In this document: positions 1 through 15,022 of the stretch, piece by piece
Numbering within the stretch: position 1 is the stretch's first letter
Layout of the letters: the number at the start of each line of letters is the position of its first letter
Notes under the pieces: generated by a model
Databases searched by the model: none
What the model saw: only the letters and a program-made list of their open reading frames with translations
What the model was told of the DNA's origin: nothing
Made by a program: the position numbers and the translations under genes
Assembly (NCBI GenBank): GCA_037013685.1
Contig: CM072899.1
Location: 8,040,479 to 8,104,478, forward strand
Reading direction: 5' to 3'
Source of the DNA: Acridotheres tristis
Lineage: Eukaryota; Chordata; Aves; Passeriformes; Sturnidae
DNA length: 64,000 bases

Positions 1-3000
1 ATGATAGAAAAATAATGATTTGTTTAATCTGATTCTGTTTTTTAATTCATATTTTGGTTTTAAATGGTATTTAAGGCTTTTTCTGCCATTTCTATTTGGT
101 GGCTTAGATTTTTCAAAGCCATTGCTGAGATCATGTTGCGGGTCCCCTGTGATAATTGTTTCCACTCGTAGGCAGGGGCAATTTCATTAACTCTAAAAAG
201 ATCAATATTTGTCCTTCTTAGCAAGATGTGTATGCTTGTTATTTTTAACACCATACCAGTTGGTCAGTAGTCACAGACTTACCAAAATTGTTAATTTTTA
301 CCTACAAGGGGTAGAAAATAGCTTTAAAAGTAAGATACAGTGAAACATAAGGAATTTGAGAATATTTCCCAGTTGGAATTCACATATTTGGGAACTTGTG
401 ACCATTAAAAATATGTTTTCACAAGTGCTTTGTTTGAAAACTAAAAATGCCACTACATGTTCATCACTAAATGGTGAACAGAAAAGAAGGTTGTGTGGAA
501 GTATAAGAAGAGTTCTGTGTTTCTCATGAGGGACAGTGGACCTTTGATTGCCCCACTACTGCAGGGCTGAGGAGGTTCCCTGTTAGTTCCTTGTCCCATT
601 GTCCTTGTTCCTTGTACTGGAGTGCAGTGAAAGCCAGCAGAGTCATCTAAACTAATGTTATTCCAAATCTTGAATCTAATTTTTGTTGGTTGTCAGTTGA
701 GCTGCTGCACTCTGCAAAGCCTCTGCTGTCAGAGCCACAGAATTCTGAATATCTGTTTAAAAAGGTCCTTTGTGACATCCTAATTATATTCCATGACAGC
801 CTTGCTTTATTCAGTATAATAATGAAACTGAAAACTTCCAAAATTAGTTTTAATATAAACACATATTTTATGCAACACAGTGGAAAACCTCGTGAAAGTG
901 CCATTCCCATTGAGTAATTAAATATCATTACCTGTAGTGACTGCTGGATTGTCTGCTGTTTGTTAAGGAAAGGGAGGCAAAGTGTGCTGCATATACTGAA
1001 AGCAATTCAATTTGACCAATTAGCAGTAAGGTTTAAGATTGATTTCAGTTGCATGATTCATCTTATATTAGTTGTTTTGTGCCTTTTGATGTAAAAGTCT
1101 TTGCTCTAAAATGTTTCTTATTTTATATTGTTGAGGCTTAATTTAACTCTAAAAGTTTCTGTGCCGATTCAATTGAAAATTAGGTTTAAAATATCCATTC
1201 CATATGAAAGAAAAAAAGTCAGTCATCATCTCTTTGTCCTCCTCCTTGAAGTGCTGGGCACACTGAGTGTCAAGGATGTAACACAGGCTTCTGTTTTCTT
1301 TAGGGCTTTAAATCTGCTCTGTTAGACACTGAATCCCAGGGCCTGGCCTTCACCACTGTGCAGTATTTGGTAATAAGGATGTGATGATGCATTTGGCACT
1401 GACAAAAGGAAGTAGAGAAGTAATTAATTAGGTTTGACTCTGCAGATGACAGTGTAGCTCAGGTCTCTTTGGAATATAAAAATACCAAAAATGAAAGACA
1501 TTTGGAAGTAGTTTCCAATAAGTGGAAAAATGCCTTTTTGCTGGAAAATTATTTTACTGAAGCTGGAGAAAAAGTAATTATTAACTCAGAAACCCAGTTC
1601 CCTCCAATACCTTCTGGCAGCTATCAGAGGTTTAGAACAGTGAAGAATAGATAATGTGAAGGAAAAAAAAAATTCCCAGTTCTTCAGAAAGCAAAGAAAG
1701 AGAATTAAACCTAAATAAACTCTAGGTCCACTAGTTGTATATGATGGCAGTTATTTACTCAATTAAAATGTCTCAGTTCTGTGAAGAAGGCTGGACAAAT
1801 ATGGAGAAGGAAATCCTATAATCTACTCACGTCATGTTCAACAGGATTCTTAAAATTTTGCTCAACTTCTCCAGTTTCATACATGACTGAGTTGATTTTG
1901 ATTACTTAAAAGCACATTGCCCAGCTGTGGTTCAAGCTAGATGATGGACTGAAGAAGATAACTGCTGTAATCTAATGAATTTTCTTCTTTTCCCACACAT
2001 AAAATACTGTAATAAATTAAAGACAATCTGATAAAAAGGCTGGTTTGTTTGTTTTAATATTAGACCCAGAGACTCATTTCAGAAGTAGCCAATTTGTAGC
2101 TAAAAGGGAAGTTGGATTTTAATAAGCCTTTTGTAATGGTAAACTACAAGAATCAAAAACAGTCTTGTCCCTACTTGTACTTTTTGTAGATTTTAAATGC
2201 ATTTTTCCTTTTATTTTGCCTATTGTGTATATATCTCATTTAGAAGATTGTGGTGGAAAGGGAATTCTTAGTAAAGTCACAAGGAATATGATTTCTTAAA
2301 GAGTCCACTTAAATCAATACATAACTACTGATAGCTGCTTAATGGCTGTCTAAGAACCTCTTTCTGTTTTTCTTGACAATTGTTTTGATGGAAGAAAAAA
2401 AAAATTTTATTCATGCAAAGCAAGTCTTTTAGATTACTTTCTGTAGTAGCTTAGTAGTAAGTATTTAAAATGATAACCTGGCCTGAGTGTAGTGTTTTGG
2501 AATATTAGGTATCAATAAAATGGAACTCTTTTAACTTCACAGCTGAATATGCTTCCATCATTTTTCTTATGTTGGTTTTGATCCACTGCAGCAGATTTTG
2601 AGTAGTGTTGAGATAAACTTTAAATCATTGCTTTCAAGAAGAGGAAAAATATTACTGACAACAAATTTCCTCTTCTGTTTACCTGTCTTTCCTTGCATAC
2701 AGGCTACATTCTCATTTTGGATTCAGACAGCTTTAGTCAGCAATCAGTTTCCTGGAGCAGTTATGTCTCAGTGTTTGAGCCCTTGTTAGGATCACTAAGT
2801 AACCCACAGTAACAGCAGATAATATGATAAACTTACTTGGTGTGTGAAGAATGTGGTTTTTAGGCATCAAGTGAACTCATCTCCACATCAAGATTTGCTG
2901 GAGCTGATGAGCTACTGTTGGAAGTTTCAATATATTTCTTTGTCACTAGCGAATATTCAAAATCATGATCCTTTTTTAAAATGGAGATGCATCACACAGA

Positions 3001-5220
3001 CTCTAAAATCTAAATGATATGTGCTAGTTTCATTTGGAAGTATAATTAAGGTGTATAATGTCATTTAACTGTTTAATGAACTCTGCATAATGTAATGGAA
3101 TACAAATATTTGACCTTCCTGACAGTGACTGATGGATTGAAGTTGCACAGCATGATATCATTAGAATGTCAAATAACATCATTATTCATGATTATCAGGA
3201 ATTATTCAGGTGAAATGGCAAATGTAATAGAAAGCTATTATTTTTGTGGGGGCCACAGATTGACTTTCTTTGTCAGTATCAGTCTTTTGATGATACAGGG
3301 GGAAGATACTCAGATTTATTGAGCTACAAAGAATTAATGTTATAGGTTAAACAAATGTCAGTAATATCAGAAAAGTACTTTCAGTAGGTCATGTCATGTA
3401 TTAAGTGTCTAAGAATAACTACTAGAGTTAATGTTTTAACTTCTGCTTTTACTTCTACTAAAAATTAAGGCCATCTTTAGATTACAGGGGTTTGCAGCAT
3501 AAAAATATATCAATAACCACTATTTTCTGGCTGACATTTTTGATCAGTACAGAGAAAAAATGCCATAGATTTTTACAGTAGAACTACATTTTCACACTAT
3601 TCTCAGAGGCCTACATTTGTAGCCCCGACTTTTGTTCTGAGAGAATTTAAACTGAAATCACAACAAGGTGTTTTTCCATCACTTAAACACTCAGGTTGAT
3701 GGCCTGGGTCAGGAATTACCACATACTTGGAACAGCCCACTCAGGTACCTAAAGCTGAGCACACATTTCTGCAGTTTGTTGAATTATGGCCTATAGAAAT
3801 AAATGCTGAGTAACCTCATTTGATTTTGGATAATTAAGATCTTACACCTGAGATGTGAATGAGCTGTGAAAATACATTTTGCCTGTTGGGACAAAAACTG
3901 TAACAGTGTTTTATGATGTGCTTTCTGCTGAATGTGAGTCATACCAAAGGTTATGTTTTGGCCCTGATCTGCAGATGCCAACCATGCTGTTCTCTCCAGT
4001 GGGGAGTGGCAGTGCCTAAGAAGGAGCTGAAGGAGCAGCTGCTGTTCACAGTGAAAACAGGATGAAATTGCAAATTATTTAACTGACTGCACAGAACAGG
4101 CAATTTTCTCAGGACTCCTGGACTTTCCGTAGAGTTTGAGTGGTGATGGTGCTGATGCCTACAATGAGTATTTTGTGTACAACTTGGCTTTTATGGCTAA
4201 GAGGTGGTCTAGGGACAGGTGAGTGGCTGCAGCATGGCATGGGCAAGGGCAGAGAAAACACTGAGTGATCGGGGAAGCTGTGTGTTGGTGATTGCTTGAT
4301 GTGCTGTAGAAATACATTAATGCCATTTTAGTGTTGAGACAGGATTGAGCCTTGCCTTGGGGTTATATGTTAGGTGTTGGTAGTTTAGTCAGAGATAGGT
4401 GTCCCCACTTCCTAGCACAAGCACTTCTGTGTTTGAAGCTCTAAAATATGTGATTGACCATTGTAGATGCTAAGACTAAAGACTAAACGACCCTTCTAAT
4501 TTCTATAGCTGCCTAGGTAAACACACACTGTCCAAAGATATTAAAACTACCACCTTTGTTAGGTAGTCCTATAGATTAACCCCAAACAATAGAATTTAGC
4601 ATGAAATTTAGTGCAATTGGCTTTTATTTTACTTCCCTATTGAATTCTGCAATTTCTCTTAAACTCTGTACAGCCTCAGAGGAAGCATTTCTTTTTTTTA
4701 CTCTCTTTCTCCCCCCTATAGATACACTGACATAAATTTGGAGTGCTTCTTGATTTGTATATTAAACCTAAATTGCAATCCTAATGCTCTAATTTACTTG
4801 TTGTTCATGATGTGCAACCCGGTTGAAGTTGGTAGCTTGGGAATTCATGTGGAAGGATATTTTCTCTTAAGTGCCTGTACAATTTAAATGTGCTTGAATG
4901 GGCTGACAGAAGGCCAGGTGATTTCCAGTACCTATTTTCAGGGCGTTAAAATCTTCTGAATATTCTTTTGCTCCTTGATGCTCTGGGCTTCTACCTCAGT
5001 CAACAGGTTTTCAATCTCACCAGAACTCCCACTTCACAAGTTGTCAAACGACTGCTCAAGCAGGAAATGGGAACCTTGAACACAGTGTGTATGATTTGAG
5101 GTGTGTGTTATCACCAGGGAGCTGAAATGTAGCCTAGCCTTGGATATGCAAAAGATGGTGAGATAAAACCCTGTACTGATTAGGAAAGTCTGGCAATGAG
5201 AGAGAAGTTATTGTAATTTC
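1..5220. other. AT-rich non-coding DNA, nothing recognised
   Basis: Only short chance ORFs (up to about 93 codons) on both strands. No splice-bounded exon, repeat family or RNA gene was recognised. Confidence 0.7.
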
Positions 5221-5241
5221 TTTTTTTTTTTTTTTCTTTTT
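5221..5241. repeat. Poly(T) tract
   Basis: Fifteen T, one C, then more T. No transposon tail could be recognised beside it. Confidence 0.9.
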
Positions 5242-8200
5242 AAAGCACTGGAATACAATTACAAAACTTTGGGGTTTGCCAGCTGTTCATCCCCCCAGCA
5301 GCTGGGTGGGCAGTGCCTTGCATGCCAGGGGGCTGCAGCTGCAGCAGTGCTATGGCTTGGTGGCAGAAGGGGGACAGCGTTTATCAGATGCTTCCAAGTT
5401 GAACCTTGTGCATACACAGAATGTGTTGCTCCTCTGAATACAGAGGACCCTGCCTTGCAAAGCAGTTCCAGGAGAAAAATCCCCATGCCAGCAAGCTTCA
5501 GGCCAGAGCCAAGGGCGCTGACCGAGCCATGTGTACAACATAAACAAATTCCTTTGTGATTTTCATCTTCATGTTCTGTTATTTTATTGTACTCAGCTCA
5601 CAGAACAGGATAAAACAAACAGAAGATCAGTCAAAGTGTTGCTGATTTGACCTCTGTGTACTTGTGTGAATAGTCCTTATTAATTTAAGGTCTTTCTACT
5701 TATAAAAATGAGGCCATTTAATAAAACTAGCTTTGAGTAGAAATTTCTAGGAGTAGATGCTGTATTTATATAGCAAAAGCATAATTTTAAAGATTTATGA
5801 AATAATAAAAAAAGATTATTACATATTACTGTAATTGGTTACACGTTTATTATTTATTAATATAATTTATGTATATGTCTGGTCAATACATTGTTTTTTC
5901 ACTGATTCAACTGTCTGTCCTAACTGAGCTTGCCAGTTTGGGCTGAATTTGCAAGGCAACAAGTATAAAGGATTTTGGATATGACCATTTATCATGTGTG
6001 TAGCATGATACATTTATATTTTATGCTTTATTTTTAGGCTGCAAAAGTTAATCCCCTGCCAGATTTGGCAGAGGGGCAGATTGTATATTGAAAGTAAGTA
6101 GGCAGCAGAGTGGAGGAGAGATACTAATGGTGACTCAAAATGAAGATTTTACAGGGTTTTGCCTTTTATTAGACAGTAGAGAAATTACACTAAACTGATT
6201 CCCTGAGGCATAGATCCATATGAAAGCAGTTTGAGTTTGGGTGGGTTCTTAAATCGTTTTCACTGTTTTTGAAACCCTTTGTTTATTGTATCATTAGTAA
6301 AATAGAAATGAAGAATGTCTTCCTATTTAAGAATCATATTTCTCTTGAAGACTTTGAAATATTTTACAAGGCAAAGCATATAATATTATAATCACACTAT
6401 AGCTTAAAATATATCCGGGAATTTAATTTGTATATTCAGATACTCCCAGTATTGTTGATCAGAAATGTGTTTCATTTTCAAGAAGCTGCTGCACTAGTAC
6501 AATATAATTTAGCTGATTTAATTCTCAGGTTAGTTTGTTGCTTTAGTCCAATGCTTGTGCATATGTTATCTTGTTTGATGACATGGGAAAAATTGAAATG
6601 GATTAAAATGCTTTTTAATGAATTATGATTGCCTGTATTCATAAGATATACTGGAGTAGAAATAGGTTTGTGAGCCATTATAGTTATAGGAGTAGATATA
6701 AATTCTGTAAGGTTATATTTATCTCAAACTGATGATAAGAGAAACTGAGTTATGATATGGAAAATAAACATGAGATTTAGTCTTTTATCCTTTCCAGTGC
6801 AGGTGACTGAGGTTTTCCATAGGAGGATGCATTTTCTATAGACTTTACTTGAAAGAGGACTAATCATGCACATGGGAGGTCCTTGATCTCTTTGTGTAGA
6901 GTCTCTCAACTCCTTTTCCTTTGGCTATACAGGCCAAATAAACAGCAAACAAATAGAAAAGCCCTAATTTAATGATTACTGATTGCCTCAAAAATTAGTA
7001 GGGTGAAAATTGCATCTCAACAATTTTTTATGGCTATTATTGGAGTCAGGGACTGTGTTCAGCAAAGCTCAAAGTACTTTGCACTTGAATTGTTAGCAAC
7101 TGCTGTGTTCCATCTTGGAGTCTCAGTCTTTTCTGCTGGCTTGTAGGGATTCCAGGTCTCTTATAGTGAGTTTAATGGAACAATAATCAGATTTGATCTA
7201 AAAGATACTGTTTTCCTGTATTAAAAAAAGAAAATCTCCAGTCTCCTAGGACTCTCTTTAGTTTTCCATCCTGCCTAACCATGGATCCAAGTAGAAGTTT
7301 TACATACTTATTATAAGGCTATTTATATTCATGACTATTTCTAAATAGAAGCTACAAAACAAACTTTTGAATAATATCTTCATTAAAATAAAAAAAAAGG
7401 CTTTTAACAAGTCTGTCGTTTTGATGTAAATATGGAGTAAGGAGAACAGTGCTTCATCTTAAGGATAATTGTATTTGGATTCGGTGTTTTCATCTTCAGG
7501 GAATGTTGATTTTTCCAGCAATGTAGGGCTGTGCACTGTAAACATAAAGAGATATTAGAATGATTACTCATAGAGTACTTCTCATAAATATCTTTAGTCT
7601 CTTTTAGGTACTAGAACAAGTACTGTTGTAATGGCACATGTAGTTCTGTTCCTGATGTAGTAAATTTTAAGGGATCAATAACAGCTTAAAGACAGAATTA
7701 GTAGTTACCTCGCATGTCTCCATATGAATGTAATGGCTGTCTTATCTGTGAGGAGCTGATGGCTATAAAATGAAATGCATTTAAATAAATGCCTAAGGAT
7801 GATTAAAATATCATACAGAACCAAAGCACTTCAGCTGTAGATAGTCATTAAATTGACCATTAATAACTTACAATATAAGGGAATATTACTGTATTCATAA
7901 ATTTTGCATGCAGATTTTATTAAGCTGGCATATTATATGAATTGATTCCCTGACACCTTCTGGCTGTGGCAGTATAGATAATAGTGTCTTGTAGGAGTTT
8001 TCTATAATCAGGGAATTCTGATTGACAGTTTCCAGCTAGAAATCAGAGTTTTGTTCTGAGTGGCAATTCTTTCAACCAGCTGTTAATCAAAGAATGTAAT
8101 TAAAGTGTTGTGTTTAGAATGGCCATAACGTTTTGTCAGCATTTCTGTCACAAACTTTTTCTTCCAATGCTTGTAACTTGAACATAGAAACATTCTCAGA

Positions 8201-9462
8201 GCTGTCAGTGATGGTTACAATGTTTTTAACCTGCTCCGAAGAGCAGCTTTGCTGGCACCTTGTATTCAGCCAGAATCACCCCACTGCCATTCTGTATTTG
8301 CAAAAATGATATATGGATGTGTGTGTGCTGCCACACAAATGAACACACCTTTATAGTTGTCATACCTGCCCAGTGTGGTCAGGCCTTCAGTGACATTCCT
8401 TACACGCGAATTAAGAGCAAATATCCCAAATTATAAAATAAGGTATATCTTTGGCCTGTGATAGTATCACTGTAGAATGCTTTTTAGTTCAGTTCAGGGA
8501 GAGAACTTGGTAGGACATAGCAAAAATAACCTATAAAAGTTCTCTTTATTAAAAAAAAAATAAAAGTAGTTGGAAATAAATCAGAATGAAAAGTTTGAAT
8601 CTGATTATTTCCACAACATAAACTTAGGTTGATTTCAAATGCTTTCCAGAAAATACAATATGTGGATCATAAGGAAAACATAATTTCTGTGGTTTGAAAA
8701 CATAATTTCTCTAGTATGAAAATATCTCCTGCTGATGAATTTCATCTTTCGTACAAAGTATGAGTTTTTCTCAACTGGAATATGTTTTAGTTTTTAGAAG
8801 CATTAAAGTAAAATTAACAAAAAGGATAAAATTGAAATGTTTTAAGCTTATCATAAGGTGGGAATTCATTTAAATAACTCACCTGTAGGAAATGTTATTT
8901 AAAGTAACCTCTTCTTGCAATATGTTTCCATTTTAATATGAGGTCTTTTTTTCTACTGAAAACAAGTTTCTTAACAAAATCAGATTGTTATGGTTTTCTT
9001 AGAAACAGCAGATTGCCACAAAGGTGGTGAGGGAACTCCAGTTCTTTGCTAAATGCCTTTCTCTCAGTCTCCTTGTGTGAAAATTTTCTGCTTACACTTT
9101 CTTCTATAAAAAATACTCTGACTTATTTAGAAGCAAGGTCTTGTTAAAGGAACAACTTTTAAGGTGCAAGGCAATGCTTATTTATCTAGAAAGTTAAATT
9201 CATACTTCAATCAGAGCTATGAAACAGAGCAGAGCCGTTTTAGAGGGCTGGAACAAAAAGTATGGTAAGAGAATTCTTCATTAAGGAGCTTTCTACACGT
9301 CAGCTCTTTGAAAGGCAGTGGGTTTTGTTTTCCCATTTTACACTTGTATTAGCTCTGGGGCCGGGGCTGTGTTCCTGCTCAGCGATCCGAGCGCTCCCAG
9401 CTCCAGTGGGTGCTCAGCACACACAGCCCGGGCTGCAGCCAGCACAACCAGGGGCTGCGTTA
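5242..9462. other. Non-coding DNA with a GC-rich patch
   Basis: The segment 5270-5550 is richer in G and C and open on both strands, but has no exon boundaries I could support. A second GC-rich patch (9350-9460) leads into the 28-bp minisatellite. The rest is AT-rich and featureless. Confidence 0.65.
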
Positions 9463-9770
9463 GGCTGGGTGAGGGTGACACTGTGATTTTGGCTGGGTGA
9501 GGGTGACACTGTGATTTTGGCTGGGTGAGGGTGACACTGCGATTTTGGCTGGGTGAGGGTGACACTGTGCTTTAGGCTGAGTTAGGGTGACACTGTGATT
9601 TTGGCTGAGTTAGGGTGACACTGTGATTTTGGCTGAGTTAGGGTGACACTGTGCTTTAGGCTGCATGAGGGTGACACTGTGATTTTGGCTGAGTTAGGGT
9701 GACACTGTGCTTTAGGCTGAGTTAGGGTGACACGGTGCTTTTGGCTGAGTTAGGGTGACACGGTGCTTTT
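9463..9770. repeat. 28-bp minisatellite, 11 copies
   Basis: Eleven head-to-tail units of exactly 28 bp start at 9463, 9491, 9519 and so on to 9743, with a 4-base stub after 9770. The early units read ggctgggtgagggtgacact plus gtgatttt. The later units replace gggtgaggg with gagttaggg, so two unit types lie in blocks. Other variable sites are gatttt versus gcttta or gctttt, and cactgtg versus cacggtg near the end. The plus strand is G-rich. The period is not a multiple of three, and the short ORFs crossing it are by-products. Confidence 0.97.
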
Positions 9771-12200
9771 GGCTTTACACATCATTTATTCATAGGTGTA
9801 AGATGCTCATGGAAATTTAAAGACATTGCTAGCATCAGCTTCCTTGCACGATTTGGCTGTGGCATGCAGGCTTTTTCTCCAAGCTTCTTCAGCCTAAAGC
9901 AGACTCCTTATCTGCTAAATTTGCCCAATGCAGAATTTTTTGACACTCAAATACACACAGAGGAATGCTCACAGACAAATTTCCATGGCAACCCTGAAGT
10001 CACCTCTCAACAGACTTTATGCTGCATTTCTATCCAGCTCTTTCACAGTACTATTACCAATGAATAAACTGAGAATTAAACGTTTCTCTCAAAGCATATG
10101 TTAGACAGGTGTTTGTATGACACACAGTGACCCCAGTAAGAATCTGCTGGACTCTGAATTGTTTACCTAATTTCTTATTTTAATAGCATTAAAGTGTAGT
10201 TGTTTAATGAGATAAACTAAGAGAAATTAATGTGAAACTAACAAGAGAACATTTTTGGTTCATATTCCAACAAGCAAAAATTTAGTCGAAATTAAGAGTA
10301 TTTGAATTTAAAGGTTTATGAAAACATAAATGCCAAACACTATCATTGTAATTCATAATAGGAAGTAAATCAAAATGATTGGGAATCTACACCATGCTAA
10401 CATGCTTCTGTATATTTTTTATCTCTCTAATACATACTGCCTCACCTTGATAAGGTTGAAGTATTTATTGTTGATTACATGTGCATTACTGCACATAGTC
10501 GTGGTAGGAGAGTGAATGAGGTTTGAAAACACAGATGTTGGAACATTGGCAGTATTGTCAGGCTTGTGTAGGGGAATAGAGGGATTGAATATAGGGTCTA
10601 CAGGAAAAGACTTAAAAAAATTAGCCTAGGAATATTTCTTGCTTTTTGATGAAGGGTCATTACATGTAATGTCCTAAAAGAACATTAAAGAAGTAGCAAA
10701 CTAATACAACTAGCGAATTGATGTAGTCAGTGACACATATTAAAAATAAAATAGAAGTAACTAATAGAATGGTTTTGGGTGTAACTGGATGTAGAAAAAG
10801 CTGCCTTGGCCTAAAAAACTGATTTGGTGTTATAAGCTTTTCTCCTCAGCTGTATTCTTACTTTGATATGTTTCCTCTTGCTTCTTTTTCCCTGGATGAA
10901 ACATTCCCACACTTGACAGACAATAACAAACCAGTCCCACTGAGCCCAGGGGTTAGTCAGGGCTTGGGAGTTATATACTGAGTGTTATATATTACACTGG
11001 CTGTGGTATATATATATTTTCCTGGTGTTGGAGTGGATTCTTGTTGTGTAGCATAAAAAAACAAACAGTGGTTTAGATTGTGCTGCTTTGGAACTGGTCA
11101 GCCCTGCAGCTCTCTGAGCTGTTTGGGTTTGTTTTCTCCCTTGGATGCTGAGAGAACCAAGCACAGCAGCACTGGAGGGTATCTTGGAGCCCTGCTGGAG
11201 CAGCACAGGAGGACAACCAAGCTGAAGCGACTGGGGGCTGAATTCCATGAACTTTCCTTTCTGTACTGCTGAATATTAATCAAGGAAAGGATGGATTATG
11301 AAGATTTCCAAATAGCACAAGAGATATGCGTGTATGAAGTATGTTAGATTGAGAAGCTGGTAAATATTACAAAAGATGTCTGTAACTTATTTCTGTTTGA
11401 TGTGCCAGAATCCTTCCTGCCATAGACATTATCTTTGATACATTGGACTGATATTAGAAAGTCTTATGTTTAATCCTTTCACTTATGTTGAGCTTTAAAA
11501 CTTGAAACACTGAATTTTAATCTAAATTAACTCTTCATATTCTCTTTAAAAACCACGCTTAACTAGCTGAGCAGAAATCACATTTTTGCCAATCAAATTT
11601 ATGCTTGCCTTCAAAAAATTCTTTGTTGTCAACAAACCGTATTGGTGTCAGAAAGTAGAAGTTTGTAGTTGTTTGATGATCTTTTTTTTTTTGTTCAATA
11701 TGTTGAATTGAAATTGTGGAAACATAAGCATAAAAATGCTGGGGAGCCTGTCACGTAGAGTGGTGTCTTCTCTTGCTTGCTTATTTTTGGTGCTTCAGCT
11801 GTTCCTTTGATGCTCTGTATCCCTGCTTGCAAAGCTAAGGCTGAAAAGCCAGAAGATTTTGGACATGAAAAAAAAACCTAGTAAAATATCTAGGTAGAGA
11901 AATCTGCTGACTGAAAAAAAAATCAGGAACTAAGACAAAACTAGCAAAAATCCTGGTCAAACCTTAGAAAGTACGGTTGGGTGGTGAGCTTAACAACCAT
12001 AACCATGTGTGCTGCTTAAGCCAGTTGAGTAGGAACAATATTTTCCTTATATTTTTCTTTGCTGAGGACAGAATGAAAACTTTCCAAATGTTTTTGTTTT
12101 GATTCAATCAAAAGCGTTTGTTCTGTTCTTGAACATAAAAGAATATTTGAAGTATTAACACAAATATAATTGAAAGAGCCAATAGCTATTAAAACATTTA

Positions 12201-12219
12201 TTTCTGAAAAATCAGAAAT
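12201..12219. repeat. Small inverted repeat
   Basis: atttctga and tcagaaat flank a short A-rich loop. The stem is short and may be chance in AT-rich DNA. Confidence 0.5.
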
Positions 12220-14943
12220 ATTATGTTAATAAATACTCTTTTAGTGTATCTTTTTAAGGGATGCTTAAACCAACTTTTCCTTGAAATTTTTTTTCTTCAA
12301 GGGTAAGTGTTCACCTCCTTCCTTTGCTGACAGGCTTCTTCAGTTAGCCATCTGCATTGAATTTCTATTCCTATGTCCTTGTGCTCTTCCTTTTCAGCAT
12401 TCAGGTCTGTAAACAACTGTCTTATTGCTGTTGCATCTCTTCTGGGTGGGCTGTAAGAGCATTGTCCCATGTGCTCTGTAAATACTAGTGGGGAAGGGAA
12501 GAAAAAACTTACACATCACTCCTTTTGCAGAGGGAGGAAATGAAGAGGTTTGTTTTCCTATGCAGTATCCCTATTTTCCCTTCTCTTTCTTCAAGCCGTT
12601 AATGAAAGACAGATGCACTTTCTAGACATTGGAAGGGCAGTGAGTCTCCAGAAGAGCAGAAGCCAGAAGAATGAGAATCTCCAAGTTTTTTGCCTTCCCA
12701 AACAATTCATAATGCTCAGAGTGTCTTTGAGCATTTCAGCTGAAGAGCTTGTTTTAGTATCATTAAGGTGAATTGTGCAAAATCTGTTGCTGCTTCACAG
12801 CAGATCGCAAAAGGCTTTGTGGAAAATTTGTCCAACATGGCTGTGTATGCTTCCAGCAGATTGTTACATGGCTTTGATGGATAGGATACAGATAGGAAAA
12901 ATCACCACAACATCTGGGAAAGGAAGAACATAGGCAGAGATACTCTTCTGGAAGAAGGTGACTACCTAGAGTTGCTGACAGATGGTTAATAAACAAACTT
13001 GTCATGTGATTTGATCAACTAATTATGGGTTTGGACCACATCATGCAGTGATATCAAGCCAAAAACAACCTATATCTCTTGCTGATTTCAGAGTACCTGG
13101 CACTTTGACTCAAGTTAATCTCTGTTGTGTAACTTCTTCCACCTCAGCAATTATGATGGAGAAGAACATTGTTCTGTCCCTGACACTGCTGTCGTAAGTA
13201 CTGTCACGATGATGTCAATGTGAATGTCACTATTAAAGGAGGCACCGAGGTTATTCTTTGTGGAAAGGATATAACTTACACCCATTCTGCCTTAGACAAT
13301 GATGGATTGCTATGGAATGTTCAAGTAGAAATGAAACTTTTATCAAGTCATGAAAAGCAATGTGCTGGAGATTAATAAGACACAATGGGGAGGGAGGAAA
13401 AGCATCAGCAGAAGCCTTGACTGTCAGAAAGTTCCTGAGAGTAAGATGTGCAATTAATGTATTTCTAGTCTGTTGCCTTGTAGTTTTAAAAGTTGGGGGT
13501 TAAAACCAGTACCACATTATAGGAAAGGGGTTCTATACTTGTGGAGAAGTACTATGAGATGATTAATAACCATTATTGAAATTCCTAAGAGCCTTTGACA
13601 TCTGGGAAATTAAGGCCTGAGAGACTTCATTGCTGAGCTTTGCAATTCTAAAAAGTATGCAGCATTTTTTACTTGTCTTATTGATGGTTACAAATTAGAC
13701 TTAATCCTGATTTATCTACTTTTCCTGAAAATCAAGACTTAACTGAGTTTTTTAATAATATGCACATATTACTAATGAAACTTGATCTACTTAATTTAAC
13801 ATGAAGAAAAAAAGGAGACTTTTCTCTTGTATGCTTTAGCATTCAATGAGGCAAATGGTAGATGCAAGTTTTGGGTGGAAGCAAGTAATGTTTATTCAAG
13901 CCACTTGATTTTCCTGCAATTTATGAGATATGATAATTGCTGCAATTTTAAGATCAAAAAGCCATTTCTATTCATTTGAACACTAATGTCTTTAGGGGTT
14001 TGGGACTTTCTATTAATCCAAAATGTAGAAAGCCTTAAAAAAAAAAATCCCAGATTTGAGTAATGAGTTTGAAGGAGTGCATGAAATATGATGGTTCTCT
14101 GTGTGAAATGAATATCATGGAGAGTTTTATCAGTAGGGTTGAATTAACCACACTGGAAATCTATGAATTGCCAATATTGGAATAAAGAAATCTATGTGCT
14201 GTGCTTCAATAAAATGGTTTGGAAATGGAGGGAATGTATGTACATGTATACAAATAGGCAGTTAGAGAATTAAAAAAGTTATTATCGAGAAAAAAAGTAT
14301 TAAAGTATTATAAGAAAGTTTCTAATTCTAATGAATGAACTCTTTAACATGCTGGAAATGCTGCTTCATTTAAATTGAAAATAAAATATGATATGAAAAG
14401 ACTATTCCCCAAATGGCATCCATGGACTAGATATAAATGCAGTCGGCAGAAGCGCTGTACTTTAATCTTTGTGCTTTCAAGAATCTGTGTTATAAAATGT
14501 CTCTTCTTTTGTGTGTGTCACACTGGAGCAGTGTCTGCAGCCTGTCCTGAGTGAGGCTGTGCCCATGAGGCCACCTTGGGTGACAGGACAAGGGCAGGCT
14601 GGTCACACTTGCACTGTGATTTGGTGGCAATAGCTGTGAAAAATGCTTTCTCCTCGAGATGGTTCTGAAGTTTTGTCAAGCTGTGGCTCGTGCTCAGGAC
14701 AGCTTGTGCATCCTTCTTGGAAAACTGCTGTTATGCTGTGATTGCTCCAGTCTTCTCTTCCATGGTGGTTTTCTGTGGGATCAGTTTGCTGTTGGCACAG
14801 GGCAAACAGACTTCAGGGTGCAAATTTGATCCACATTGTGCCACTTCCTGGCACCTTCCAAAGGCTTTGTAAGGGCCAGTGGAAGACTTGCCAAGGTGAG
14901 GTGGTTGGGACTGGAGACCCTGCTCCAGGCTGCAAGGGACCAT

Positions 14944-15022
14944 AAATACTTATTTTAGTATTTTATACTTTTATATATTAAAAAAAAATTATACTTTTAA
15001 TACTTATTATAGTATTTTATCA
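14944..15022. repeat. AT-rich imperfect direct duplication
   Basis: taaatacttattttagtatt at the left recurs, diverged, as taatacttattatagtattt about 55 bp to the right. An A-rich spacer containing atatattaaaaaaaaa lies between them. Confidence 0.75.

Noticed and set aside
5269..5559. GC-rich segment open on both strands as a coding exon
   Set aside because: Openness on both strands reflects composition; no splice sites or domain support.
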